DNA of 26,843 nt from positions 1 through 26,843 of the forward strand of contig CAKUXT010000004.1 of assembly GCA_934700375.1 (NCBI GenBank), in the 5' to 3' direction. The notes beneath the pieces were generated by a model. That model was not told where the DNA came from. It did no database searches and worked only from the letters and a program-made list of their open reading frames with translations. A program made the position numbers and the translations under genes. Source of the stretch: an uncultured Bacilli bacterium (GTDB taxonomy: Bacteria; Bacillota_I; Bacilli_A; RFN20; CAG-288). Within the stretch, counting starts at the first letter, position 1, and each line of letters opens with the position of its first letter. Shown here piece after piece: positions 15,060 to 21,259 of the stretch.

Positions 15060-15111
15060 TAGTTTGAAATATCGGTACTTTTTGCGTTTGAGTAGCTTGA
15101 AATATCGGTAC
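15060..15111 (+). repeat. Pair of 19-bp direct repeats; insertion-sequence end or relic operator
   Basis: TAGTTTGAAATATCGGTAC (15060-15078) and TAGCTTGAAATATCGGTAC (15093-15111) match at 18 of 19 positions, 33 bp apart (three helical turns). Tandem subterminal repeats of this kind occur at the ends of IS21-like elements, but no transposase or second end is seen. The spacing also resembles the tandem operators of the neighbouring ATPase genes, so a decayed unit of that sort is an alternative. Confidence 0.5.
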
Positions 15112-15130
15112 ATTGAGATGGAGGCGGCCT

Positions 15131-15202
15131 ATGTTATCTAAAAGAAAAACTTACGAGGAATTGAAGAAACTACTGCTTATGATGACTAAAGTTGCAAGAT
15201 AG
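15131..15202 (+). pseudogene. 23-codon open frame with ribosome site; likely gene remnant
   Basis: The frame reads MLSKRKTYEELKKLLLMMTK then VAR and a stop, after a good GGAGG with six to seven bases of spacing. It lies just downstream of the 19-bp direct repeats. It is not recognisable as any known protein. Most likely it is the 5' stub of a gene whose remainder was deleted, perhaps an IS transposase or another repeat-packaged unit. Confidence 0.35.
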
Positions 15203-15244
15203 TTGATTAGGAAGTCGTGGGACTTTTGTTTTGGAAAGGAATTA

Positions 15245-15288
15245 TAGAATCGCTAAAAAGGTAGAATTCTACCAAATTTGCGATTCTA
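15245..15288. promoter_or_regulatory. 44-bp tripartite palindrome, operator 1 of AAA-2
   Basis: The outer arms TAGAATCGC (15245-15253) and GCGATTCTA (15280-15288) are perfect reverse complements. The centre GGTAGAATTCTACC (15260-15273) is a perfect 14-bp palindrome, with 6-bp A/T spacers on each side. It contains the -35 of the AAA-2 promoter. Confidence 0.75.
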
Positions 15289-15306
15289 TATAGATTTGTG
15301 TTATAC
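15278..15306 (+). promoter_or_regulatory. Promoter of AAA-2
   Basis: TTGCGA (15278-15283) and TTATAC (15301-15306) are separated by 17 bp; TATACT one base on is an alternative -10. Operator 1 overlaps the -35 and operator 2 lies just after the -10. Confidence 0.65.
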
Positions 15307-15310
15307 TCTA

Positions 15311-15334
15311 ATCGCCAAAAAGGTAGAATTCTAC
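15311..15334. promoter_or_regulatory. Operator 2 of AAA-2
   Basis: This 24-bp block (ATCGCC, A-run, GGTAGAATTCTAC) repeats the left arm and centre of operator 1 (15249-15272) with one mismatch, 62 bp downstream. The right outer arm is missing; the GGAG ribosome site occupies that place. Confidence 0.7.
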
Positions 15335-15349
15335 TAAAAAGGAGAAAGC

Positions 15350-16660
15350 ATGATCAAAAGAGACACTTATTTAAGAAAGCTGATATCAGTAAAAGAGAAC
15401 GGATTTCCTAAAGTTCTGACTGGTATTAGAAGATGCGGTAAATCGTATTTGCTTTTTCATTTGTATAAAGACTATCTCCTATCGACTGGCGTAAAAAAAG
15501 AAAACATTATTGAAATCGCTCTTGATGAACTCGATAACCTGAAATATCGAAATCCATTTGAATTGAATGACTACGTTTTGAAATCCTGTAGCAAAGAAGG
15601 GATGAATTATTTTTTCATCGATGAGATTCAGCTTGTTGATTCCATTGTCAATCCTGCTCTTACAGAAGGTAAATATGTTCTTGCTAAGAAAGGTGATACC
15701 GAGAAAGTGACTTTTGTCGATGTTATCCTTGGCCTTTCAAGAAAAGATAATATTGATCTATATGTAACTGGATCGAATTCAAAAATGCTATCTACAGATA
15801 TCGTTACTGAATTCAGAGACAAAGCGACGAATATTTCAATAAGGCCATTATCGTTTGAAGAATTCTATTCTTATCGAGGCGGTTCTGAAACTGATGCGAT
15901 TTATGAATATATGATGTATGGCGGAATGCCTCTTGCTGTCTTAAAAGAAAAGGGAGAAAAAGAGAATTATCTGAAGAATCTCTTTGATATAACGTATATC
16001 AGAGACATTCTTGAACATAATCATTTGATGAAAAGCGAAGCTTTAGATGAAATCTGCACAATACTCAGTCAAGAATGCGGACAATTGTTCAATGCAAAGA
16101 AGATTGCAGACTCGTATCAAAGAATTACAAAAGAGAAGATTGACAAAGACACGGTCACAAACTATATAGAGTACTTTAAAGATGCGTTTGTCTTATCTGA
16201 AGCAAATCGATATGATGTCAAAGGAAAAAGAAACATCGGTGCTTTGAGAAAGTACTATTTTGCGGATAACGGATTAAGAAATGCCCGACTGAATTTTGCT
16301 TATGGTGATGAAGGACAAATGCTTGAAACAATGGTTTACAATGAATTGCTGTATCATGGCTATACTGTCAATGTAGGGACATTTGAAAAAGTCGAAAAGA
16401 ATAAATTAGGCAAAAGCGTGAAAAAGAATTATGAAATTGATTTTGTCGCCAAAAAAGGAATCAGACAGTACTATATTCAGGTATCATCTGATATTTCTAG
16501 TCTTGAAACAAGGGCGAGAGAAATCAAACCCTATATTGCTTTGAATGATCAGATCAAGAAAATAATAGTCATCAATAAACCAATCGGTGAAATGTTGGAT
16601 TCCAACGGATTTACTGTTATTGGTATAGCTGAATTCCTTCTGCGCTTCTTGAAGGATTGA
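15350..16660 (+). CDS. AAA ATPase / DUF4143 (AAA-2)
   Basis: 436 residues from the ATG that follows GGAG with six bases of spacing. It opens MIKRDTYLRKLI, an N-terminus shared with AAA-3 and AAA-5. Walker A is GIRRCGKS (K31), Walker B is YFFIDEIQ, and the sensor is VTGSNSKML. An insertion of about 25 residues between Walker B and the sensor is absent from AAA-3. YMMYGGMPL and the LRNARLNF segment mark the COG1373 family. The C-terminal nuclease-like fold reads YEIDFVAKKGIRQYYIQVS: the D is kept but ExK has become QVS, so nuclease activity is unlikely. Function unknown. It is a single-gene unit with its own tandem operators, a third copy of which lies at 17996 beyond the Fic gene. Confidence 0.87.
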   Translation: MIKRDTYLRKLISVKENGFPKVLTGIRRCGKSYLLFHLYKDYLLSTGVKKENIIEIALDELDNLKYRNPFELNDYVLKSCSKEGMNYFFIDEIQLVDSIVNPALTEGKYVLAKKGDTEKVTFVDVILGLSRKDNIDLYVTGSNSKMLSTDIVTEFRDKATNISIRPLSFEEFYSYRGGSETDAIYEYMMYGGMPLAVLKEKGEKENYLKNLFDITYIRDILEHNHLMKSEALDEICTILSQECGQLFNAKKIADSYQRITKEKIDKDTVTNYIEYFKDAFVLSEANRYDVKGKRNIGALRKYYFADNGLRNARLNFAYGDEGQMLETMVYNELLYHGYTVNVGTFEKVEKNKLGKSVKKNYEIDFVAKKGIRQYYIQVSSDISSLETRAREIKPYIALNDQIKKIIVINKPIGEMLDSNGFTVIGIAEFLLRFLKD

Positions 16661-16672
16661 GGTTTTATAGAC

Positions 16673-16742
16673 AAATAATCTTTCAAAAACGAAAATAATC
16701 TTCCGAAAGATTGAATAATCTAACGGAAGATTATGAAAGAAT
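16673..16742. repeat. 70-bp hairpin repeat, copy A
   Basis: 69 of 70 identical to copy B at 18045 and sharing its last 64 bp with copy C at 19612. The core 16695-16734 folds as ATAATCTTCCG / CGGAAGATTAT (11-bp perfect arms) around AGATT-GAAT-AATCT, with AA/AA internal loops. The outer CTTTC and GAAAG can also pair. This copy lies 12 bases after the stop of AAA-2 and 24 bases from the 3' end of the Fic gene. The identity with A extends 8 more bases in copy C (AATTGAAT). Confidence 0.9.
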
Positions 16743-16766
16743 AATTGAATACTGTCTTGAATATAC

Positions 16767-17912
16767 TTAGTCCAGCTTGATTTTATGATAAGTGAACCGA
16801 CCGAACTTTGTGTTGATCAGTCTGTCTTGATCTTTCAGTCTTTTTAAGATGTACATCAATGTACGTTTGCTGATACAAGACTCTTTTATGATTTCATCGT
16901 TTCTGATTCCATAAGGAGAAAGAATACTGCTCTCTGATAAGAGGAAGAAGACTTTCTTTTCTGATGCTGATAATTCAGAATCATAAGAGAAGTTTTCGAT
17001 TTTTGTTTTCTTCTCTTTCAGCTCTTCTATTGTGGATTCGATGCCATCTGTCAGAACATCAATCATTTTGCTGACATATTCATTGACCAATCCAAATTCG
17101 AATCTGTCTTCTCCTTCTTTGAGTGCAGAATAGTATTTATTCTTTTCCTGATGAATACAGGATGAGATCAGAAAAGAAAAGACGGAGTGTGTCTCTTGCA
17201 ACAACAATGCGGAGAAGATATAGCGTCCTAATCTACCATTTCCGTCATAGAATGGATGGATGGTTTCAAAAAGAAAGTGCGATAATATGGCCTTTAAATA
17301 GATATCCATGTCTTTATGAATCAGTTCTATAAACGAGGATAGACCTTGTTTGATTCTGTTTTCTGGATAAAAGCCGGTATGAATGGCTTTCAATCTGTTT
17401 GAGATATAGACAGGCTCTTTTCTAAAGTATGTTCCATCAGGTCTGTCTTCTTTGTTTATGCCTTTTGATATCAGTTCATCATAAAGAGAACGAATATCAG
17501 ACAAAGTATTGAGTTCTGTTTCTTTGTTTTCCAATAAATTCTGATAGGCTTTTGTGATAAACAACAGCTCTTTGTCAGTGCTGTTTTTGGCGGTTTCCAA
17601 AATAGAGAATACATCATGGCTTGTGGAGTGAATCTCTTCGATAGCGTTGGTCGATAGAATGTCATTGATCAGAAAAGATTTGATCAATTGCTTTTTTCCT
17701 GCTTCAGAAAAGAAAGAGAAAAGAGAATCCAGTTCCCATTGTTTCTTATGGAGATGGAGAATCTTTTTGTTGATCTCTTCTTCTGGATGATAGAAGAAGA
17801 AACTTTCCTCATCCTGATAGAGAATAATCGATAATGGATTGTTCTTCAAACTGGATAAGTAGGATGTGAATTCTTCTTTTGATAACTGATTGTGTTTATC
17901 TTTCAGGTTCAT
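16767..17912 (-). CDS. Fic-domain AMP-transferase-like protein with C-terminal winged helix
   Basis: 381 residues from ATG 17912, which has GAGGTG close upstream; an upstream TTG is less likely. The Fic motif HPFYDGNGRLGR (219-230) is complete, including the catalytic His and the anion-binding GNGR, so it should be active in transferring AMP or another nucleotide moiety to a protein hydroxyl. The N-terminal inhibitory helix of class II Fic proteins normally reads [S/T]xxxE[G/N]. Here it reads TNAIEE (88-93), keeping the Glu (E92) with E93 in place of Gly/Asn. The last 80 residues look like a winged helix (RNDEIIKESCISKRTLMYILKRL), so it may regulate its own promoter. The ribosome site itself is part of an operator half-site. 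Target unknown. Confidence 0.9.
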   Translation of the reverse strand: MNLKDKHNQLSKEEFTSYLSSLKNNPLSIILYQDEESFFFYHPEEEINKKILHLHKKQWELDSLFSFFSEAGKKQLIKSFLINDILSTNAIEEIHSTSHDVFSILETAKNSTDKELLFITKAYQNLLENKETELNTLSDIRSLYDELISKGINKEDRPDGTYFRKEPVYISNRLKAIHTGFYPENRIKQGLSSFIELIHKDMDIYLKAILSHFLFETIHPFYDGNGRLGRYIFSALLLQETHSVFSFLISSCIHQEKNKYYSALKEGEDRFEFGLVNEYVSKMIDVLTDGIESTIEELKEKKTKIENFSYDSELSASEKKVFFLLSESSILSPYGIRNDEIIKESCISKRTLMYILKRLKDQDRLINTKFGRFTYHKIKLD

Positions 17913-17975
17913 TTTGCACCTCAATTGTTATTTTAATATATTCAGGTGCAAAAATCATTAAAAATTGCACCTGAA
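17913..17975 (-). promoter_or_regulatory. Promoter and palindromic operators of the Fic gene
   Basis: TTCAGGTGCAA (17941-17951) and TTGCACCTGAA (17965-17975) form a perfect 11-bp inverted repeat. A third half-site, TTTTGCACCTCAA (17912-17924 on the plus strand), overlaps the Shine-Dalgarno, so a bound protein there would also cover the translation start region. A plausible promoter on the minus strand is TTTAAT (17957-17962) and TATATT (17935-17940) at 16 bp, with the palindrome over the -35 region. Confidence 0.7.
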
Positions 17976-17995
17976 GCCAAATCTCTATTTAGCTA

Positions 17996-18032
17996 ATCGG
18001 CAAAAGTGTGGAATTCTACCAAATTTGCGATT
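17996..18032. repeat. Displaced third copy of the AAA-2 operator
   Basis: The first 24 bp match AAA-2 operator 1/2 at 20 positions, including GGAATTCTAC. The next 13 bp (CAAATTTGCGATT) are identical to the right half of operator 1 at 15273-15285. It lies 1.3 kb after the end of AAA-2 and on the far side of the Fic gene. Confidence 0.75.
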
Positions 18033-18044
18033 TTAGCTATAGGT

Positions 18045-18114
18045 AAATAATCTTTCAAAAATGAAAATAATCTTCCGAAAGATTGAATAATCTAACGGAA
18101 GATTATGAAAGAAT
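18045..18114. repeat. 70-bp hairpin repeat, copy B
   Basis: One base different from copy A (T for C in the A-rich linker). It lies 16 bases beyond the 3' end of the AlbA-2 gene and 130 bp upstream of the Fic start, directly after the displaced AAA-2 operator. Confidence 0.9.
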
Positions 18115-18130
18115 GGTTGGTCAGGGATGA

Positions 18131-19558
18131 TTACTTTTGAATGAAGTAACGTTTGCCTTTTGTCTTCTTGCCATTGGTCTTGATTTGATTGGATGCCAAT
18201 AATTCAGAAATGATCTGGCTTGTCGAGGTGTTCTTTAACTGAATCAAATCAGACAGCTCTTTTACAGTCGATCCTTCTATATGGTTAGTCAAATAAGCCA
18301 ATATCTTAAGCTTTTCTTCTTGGTGAGATACATTATCGGAAAGCTGGAGGAAACTGAGATTCAGAATAGTTCTTTTTGGTTCGTTCTCAATTCGAAGCTC
18401 AGGAGTCGGAAAATGATAAGATTCAAACACCTGGTAAATATTAGGAATACCAGAACCAGCTCTGTCTGAAACCTGGATCAGTCTAAAGTAATTCATGATG
18501 TTTTTGTTGTAGGGATTGCTGATTCCACCGGTGATTGCCTGATGGATTCCGATTGATAATTCTCCAGAATTGATGATGGATATATTGTCTTTGCTCTTTT
18601 TGATGAGAATGCCAGGAAGTGAAGTATAGTCGCAATTGGTGATAGCGTTGACGATACCTTCGATGACAGAACGCCTGATATCAGTTCCATTCATATTTTT
18701 TATTCCATCTGTTTTGAATGGGTTAGGTAAATCTAATGTGATGTTTGTAGAGACAAGCTCAAAGAAATTATAAAGGTTGGCATTGAAACTATAATCGTCT
18801 GAAACGATTCTTTTATCCCATCTTGTCTGATTGGACCTGTTTTCCTGATAATCTAGGAAATAGTTGGGACAAAGCTGCAATATGTCACTGATGTTTCCAA
18901 AGAAAAGAACGGCTCCGTTTCTTAAGACTTCTTTTTCATTATCTTCAGTCAAAGCACCGATGCGAAGAAGGAAATCATGATCATTGAGTTCTTGATAAAT
19001 GTTATTCGGAATCGCATCATTCATTCTTTTTCTGAAATTCAGCAATGAGTTTTTATCGACATCCTTGTCAGTCAAGTTTAGATGATTAGGCAAGGTATCA
19101 AAGGCGACTCCCTTCTTATTTAATAGCAAGCGAGCAATGTCATCTTCTGACATCTGAAAATCACCGTCTCCTATTCTCTGATAGGATTTTGAAAGGTTGT
19201 CATCGATATAAACAGGTTTTGCCTGTATAGGTGCTTTTCTTACGATGAATTCAATTACGCTTTTTCCGTTGATATTTAATATCTGTATATCGTTATCTGA
19301 GACAGAGCAGTAACTGACCTTATTTTTGGAATGAAGCGCCGAAATCAGCGCTTTCTTTTGTTCCAATGGATTTGATACACCGGTTATGATGTTTCTTTTT
19401 CCTTCTTTGATTCCTAGATAGATGGTTCCGCCATCTGTATTGGAAAAGGAGGAATAGGTTTCATATAGGCTATCCGGGATTTCGTTAGCGGATTCTTTTA
19501 ATTCGATATTGATTCCGCCTTGTAGATTGCATAAACGTTTTATTTCTCCTGTTGTCAT
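18131..19558 (-). CDS. AlbA_2 / HATPase_c_4 / winged-helix regulator (AlbA-2)
   Basis: 475 residues, starting at ATG 19558 eight bases after GGAGG. The AlbA_2 domain spans about 10-140 (IELKESANEIPDSLYETYSS, FSNTDGGTIYLGIKEG, YQRIGDGDFQMSEDDIARLL). The GHKL-like ATPase spans about 270-390 (EGIVNAITNCDY, DNISIINSGEL, DRAGSGIPNIYQVFE). A winged helix closes the protein (GSTVKELSDLIQLKNTSTSQIISELL). It is probably a DNA-binding regulator of itself or of neighbours; the ligand is unknown. The gene is bracketed by 70-bp repeats B and C, both within 60 bp of its ends. The -10 at 19579 leaves a leader of only about 14 bases. Confidence 0.9.
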   Translation of the reverse strand: MTTGEIKRLCNLQGGINIELKESANEIPDSLYETYSSFSNTDGGTIYLGIKEGKRNIITGVSNPLEQKKALISALHSKNKVSYCSVSDNDIQILNINGKSVIEFIVRKAPIQAKPVYIDDNLSKSYQRIGDGDFQMSEDDIARLLLNKKGVAFDTLPNHLNLTDKDVDKNSLLNFRKRMNDAIPNNIYQELNDHDFLLRIGALTEDNEKEVLRNGAVLFFGNISDILQLCPNYFLDYQENRSNQTRWDKRIVSDDYSFNANLYNFFELVSTNITLDLPNPFKTDGIKNMNGTDIRRSVIEGIVNAITNCDYTSLPGILIKKSKDNISIINSGELSIGIHQAITGGISNPYNKNIMNYFRLIQVSDRAGSGIPNIYQVFESYHFPTPELRIENEPKRTILNLSFLQLSDNVSHQEEKLKILAYLTNHIEGSTVKELSDLIQLKNTSTSQIISELLASNQIKTNGKKTKGKRYFIQK

Positions 19559-19578
19559 TCATTCTTCCTCCTGCTGAT

Positions 19579-19584
19579 ATTATA
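19579..19584 (-). promoter_or_regulatory. -10 element of AlbA-2
   Basis: TATAAT on the minus strand, seven bases upstream of the GGAGG of AlbA-2. No good -35 is seen at 16-18 bp; repeat C begins 27 bp upstream of it and may bind an activator or repressor. Confidence 0.5.
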
Positions 19585-19611
19585 TTTCTTTTCTTTTTGA
19601 TTCTCATTTAG

Positions 19612-19675
19612 TCTTTCAAAAATGAAAATAATCTTCCGAAAGATTGAATAATCTAACGGAAGATTATGAAAGAAT
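19612..19675. repeat. 70-bp hairpin repeat, copy C (64 bp preserved)
   Basis: Identical to copy B over 64 bp and to copy A with one difference; the first six bases of the repeat are replaced. The following AATTGAAT matches copy A. It lies between the divergent AlbA-2 and AAA-3 genes. Confidence 0.9.
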
Positions 19676-19693
19676 AATTGAATAGTTGGTAAC

Positions 19694-19734
19694 ACTGAAT
19701 ATAATTGCAAATATTGCAAAAATATTCAATAGAC
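19694..19734. repeat. AAA-3 operator copy 1 (41 bp, left bracket of unit)
   Basis: 40 of 41 bases match 21077-21117 on the far side of the gene. The core TGCAAATATTGC (from 19706) recurs at 19769. The copy ends close to the presumed -35 of AAA-3. Confidence 0.85.
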
Positions 19735-19753
19735 GTTCTTTTTGTGGTATTAT
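19725..19753 (+). promoter_or_regulatory. Probable promoter of AAA-3
   Basis: TATTAT (19748-19753) or TATATT (19751-19756) lies between operator copies 1 and 2. The -35 at 17 bp (TTCAAT, 19725-19730) is weak and is the end of operator copy 1. Confidence 0.5.
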
Positions 19754-19756
19754 ATT

Positions 19757-19793
19757 ATTGAATAAAAATGCAAATATTGCAAAAATATTCAAT
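19757..19793. promoter_or_regulatory. AAA-3 operator copy 2
   Basis: ATTGAATA (19757-19764) and TATTCAAT (19786-19793) are perfect outer arms around TGCAAATATTGC. It lies between the -10 and the ribosome site, 63 bp after the equivalent point of copy 1. Confidence 0.75.
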
Positions 19794-19805
19794 GAGGATG
19801 GATAT

Positions 19806-21053
19806 ATGATCAAAAGAGATTTCTATCTTAACCAATTGATTGATAAGCAATGGAACGGACTTATCAAGATTATTACAGGACTGAGAAGATGCGGAAAATC
19901 GTATCTTCTGTTTGAATTGTTTAAAAATCATCTTTTAGAGCAAGGTGTGAGTGAGAAGAATATTATTTCTATTCAGCTTGATCGCATCTGCTTTTCAGAA
20001 CTGACAGATCCTCATGCTCTATATGATTATGTCTCTTCTCGTGTTTCTTCTCAGGAGAAATATTATGTCTTCATTGATGAGATTCAATTGTGTGAAAAGT
20101 TCGAATATGTTTTGAATGATTTTCTTTATATGAAGAATCTTGATGTTTATGTCACTGGCAGCAATTCTAAATTTCTGTCTAAAGACATCATCACTGAATT
20201 CAGAGGAAGGGGTGATGAAATTGCTCTGTCTCCTCTTTCTTTCAAAGAATTTTATTCTGTCTATGATGATTTTGATGCTGCATGGAAAGAATATTACACT
20301 TATGGAGGAATGCCTCTTGTCTTAAGCAAAAAGACTGACATTGAGAAGATAAAATATCTGAAGGAACTGTTTGCGGAAACTTATCTGAAAGATATCAAAG
20401 AACGCAATAAAATCAAAAATGATGCGGAATTTGAACAGCTTCTTAATATTATTTCCTCTTCGATTGGTTCTTTGACCAATCCAAGACGTATTGCAGATAC
20501 CTTCAAAAGCGTCAGTGATATCAGTATTTCCCAGAATACAATCAAAGAATATCTGGAGTATCTGGAAGACGCTTATCTTATTAGGAAATCCTTGCGCTAC
20601 GATATAAAAGGCAAGAAGTATATCAATACACCTGCTAAGTATTATTTCACTGACATCGGTTTAAGAAATGCCAGGCTGAATTTCAGACAGCAGGAAGAGA
20701 ACCATATCATGGAGAATGTCATCTATAACGAACTGTGTATCAGAGGGTATGCGGTAGATGTCGGTGTTGTTGAAATCAATGAAAGAAAAGAAGACGGAAA
20801 CTATTTCAGAAAACAACTGGAGTGCGACTTTGTCCTGAACATCGGAAATACCAGATATTATATTCAATCCGCTTTTCATCTTGCGGATGATGAAAAAGAA
20901 GAACAGGAAAAGAAATCCCTTATCAATATTCCAGACTCTTTCAAAAAGGTGATAATCGTTCGTGACAACATCAAACCGAAGAAGGATGATAACGGCATTC
21001 TGACGATAGGTTTGAAAGACTTCCTGTTGGATGATAAATCAATCGACTTATAG
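19806..21053 (+). CDS. AAA ATPase / DUF4143 (AAA-3)
   Basis: 415 residues from ATG 19806, chosen because it gives the family start MIKRDFYLNQLI and follows GAGG; an earlier in-frame ATG at 19686 would translate the operators. Walker A is GLRRCGKS (K31), Walker B YYVFIDEIQ and the sensor VTGSNSKFL. YTYGGMPL and GLRNARLNF are family hallmarks. The C-terminal nuclease-like segment reads LECDFVLNIGNTRYYIQSAF, keeping D but not ExK. About 40% alike AAA-2 and AAA-5 by eye. Function unknown. The unit is bounded by 41-bp operator copies on both sides. Confidence 0.88.
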   Translation: MIKRDFYLNQLIDKQWNGLIKIITGLRRCGKSYLLFELFKNHLLEQGVSEKNIISIQLDRICFSELTDPHALYDYVSSRVSSQEKYYVFIDEIQLCEKFEYVLNDFLYMKNLDVYVTGSNSKFLSKDIITEFRGRGDEIALSPLSFKEFYSVYDDFDAAWKEYYTYGGMPLVLSKKTDIEKIKYLKELFAETYLKDIKERNKIKNDAEFEQLLNIISSSIGSLTNPRRIADTFKSVSDISISQNTIKEYLEYLEDAYLIRKSLRYDIKGKKYINTPAKYYFTDIGLRNARLNFRQQEENHIMENVIYNELCIRGYAVDVGVVEINERKEDGNYFRKQLECDFVLNIGNTRYYIQSAFHLADDEKEEQEKKSLINIPDSFKKVIIVRDNIKPKKDDNGILTIGLKDFLLDDKSIDL

Positions 21054-21073
21054 TTTTCGGATTATTGATTCTA

Positions 21074-21117
21074 TCTACTGAATATAATTGCAAATATTGC
21101 AAAAATATTCAGTAGAC
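21074..21117. repeat. AAA-3 operator copy 3, 43-bp palindrome (right bracket of unit)
   Basis: TCTACTGAATA (21074-21084) and TATTCAGTAGA (21106-21116) are perfect 11-bp arms; inside, TTGCAA and TTGCAA mirror each other about base 21095. This is the most symmetric of the three copies yet it lies 21 bp after the stop codon, with no gene of its own to control except possibly AAA-4. Confidence 0.85.
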
Positions 21118-21161
21118 TTCTTTTGCGTTTGTTTTCGTTTTATCTATCGAGCTTTAAAATC

Positions 21162-21224
21162 TTCGTTTTTTGTAAAATATACAAAATACGAACTTCGTTT
21201 TTTGTAATAATTACAATTTACGAA
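21162..21224. promoter_or_regulatory. Two tandem 31-bp palindromic operators of AAA-4
   Basis: 21162-21192 has arms TTCGTTTTTTGTA / TACAAAATACGAA (12 of 13 paired). 21194-21224 starts with the same TTCGTTTTTTGTAA and ends ATTTACGAA (10 of 13 paired). They are 32 bp apart, three helical turns, so would sit on one face of the DNA. Confidence 0.75.
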
Positions 21225-21239
21225 GAAACTGATTAAAAT
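21211..21239 (+). promoter_or_regulatory. Promoter of AAA-4
   Basis: TTACAA (21211-21216) and TAAAAT (21234-21239) are separated by 17 bp. The -35 is the right arm of the second operator, so binding would occlude it. Confidence 0.65.
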
Positions 21240-21259
21240 AAGCATGGTAGGAGTGAAAT

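Noticed and set aside
16673..19675. Regular repeats separated by other sequence, as in CRISPR
   Set aside because: Only three copies, about 1.4-1.5 kb apart with whole genes between them and no cas genes; not a CRISPR array.
16673..19675. Integron attC sites with gene cassettes
   Set aside because: The hairpins lack the RYYYAAC / GTTRRRY core sites, genes do not all share one orientation, and no tyrosine integrase is present. The cassette-like layout is reported, but not as an integron.
19686..19805. N-terminal extension of AAA-3 from the upstream ATG
   Set aside because: It would translate the operator repeats, giving duplicated NANIAKIFN-like peptides, and the MIKRD start at 19806 is shared with AAA-2 and AAA-5 and has a ribosome site.
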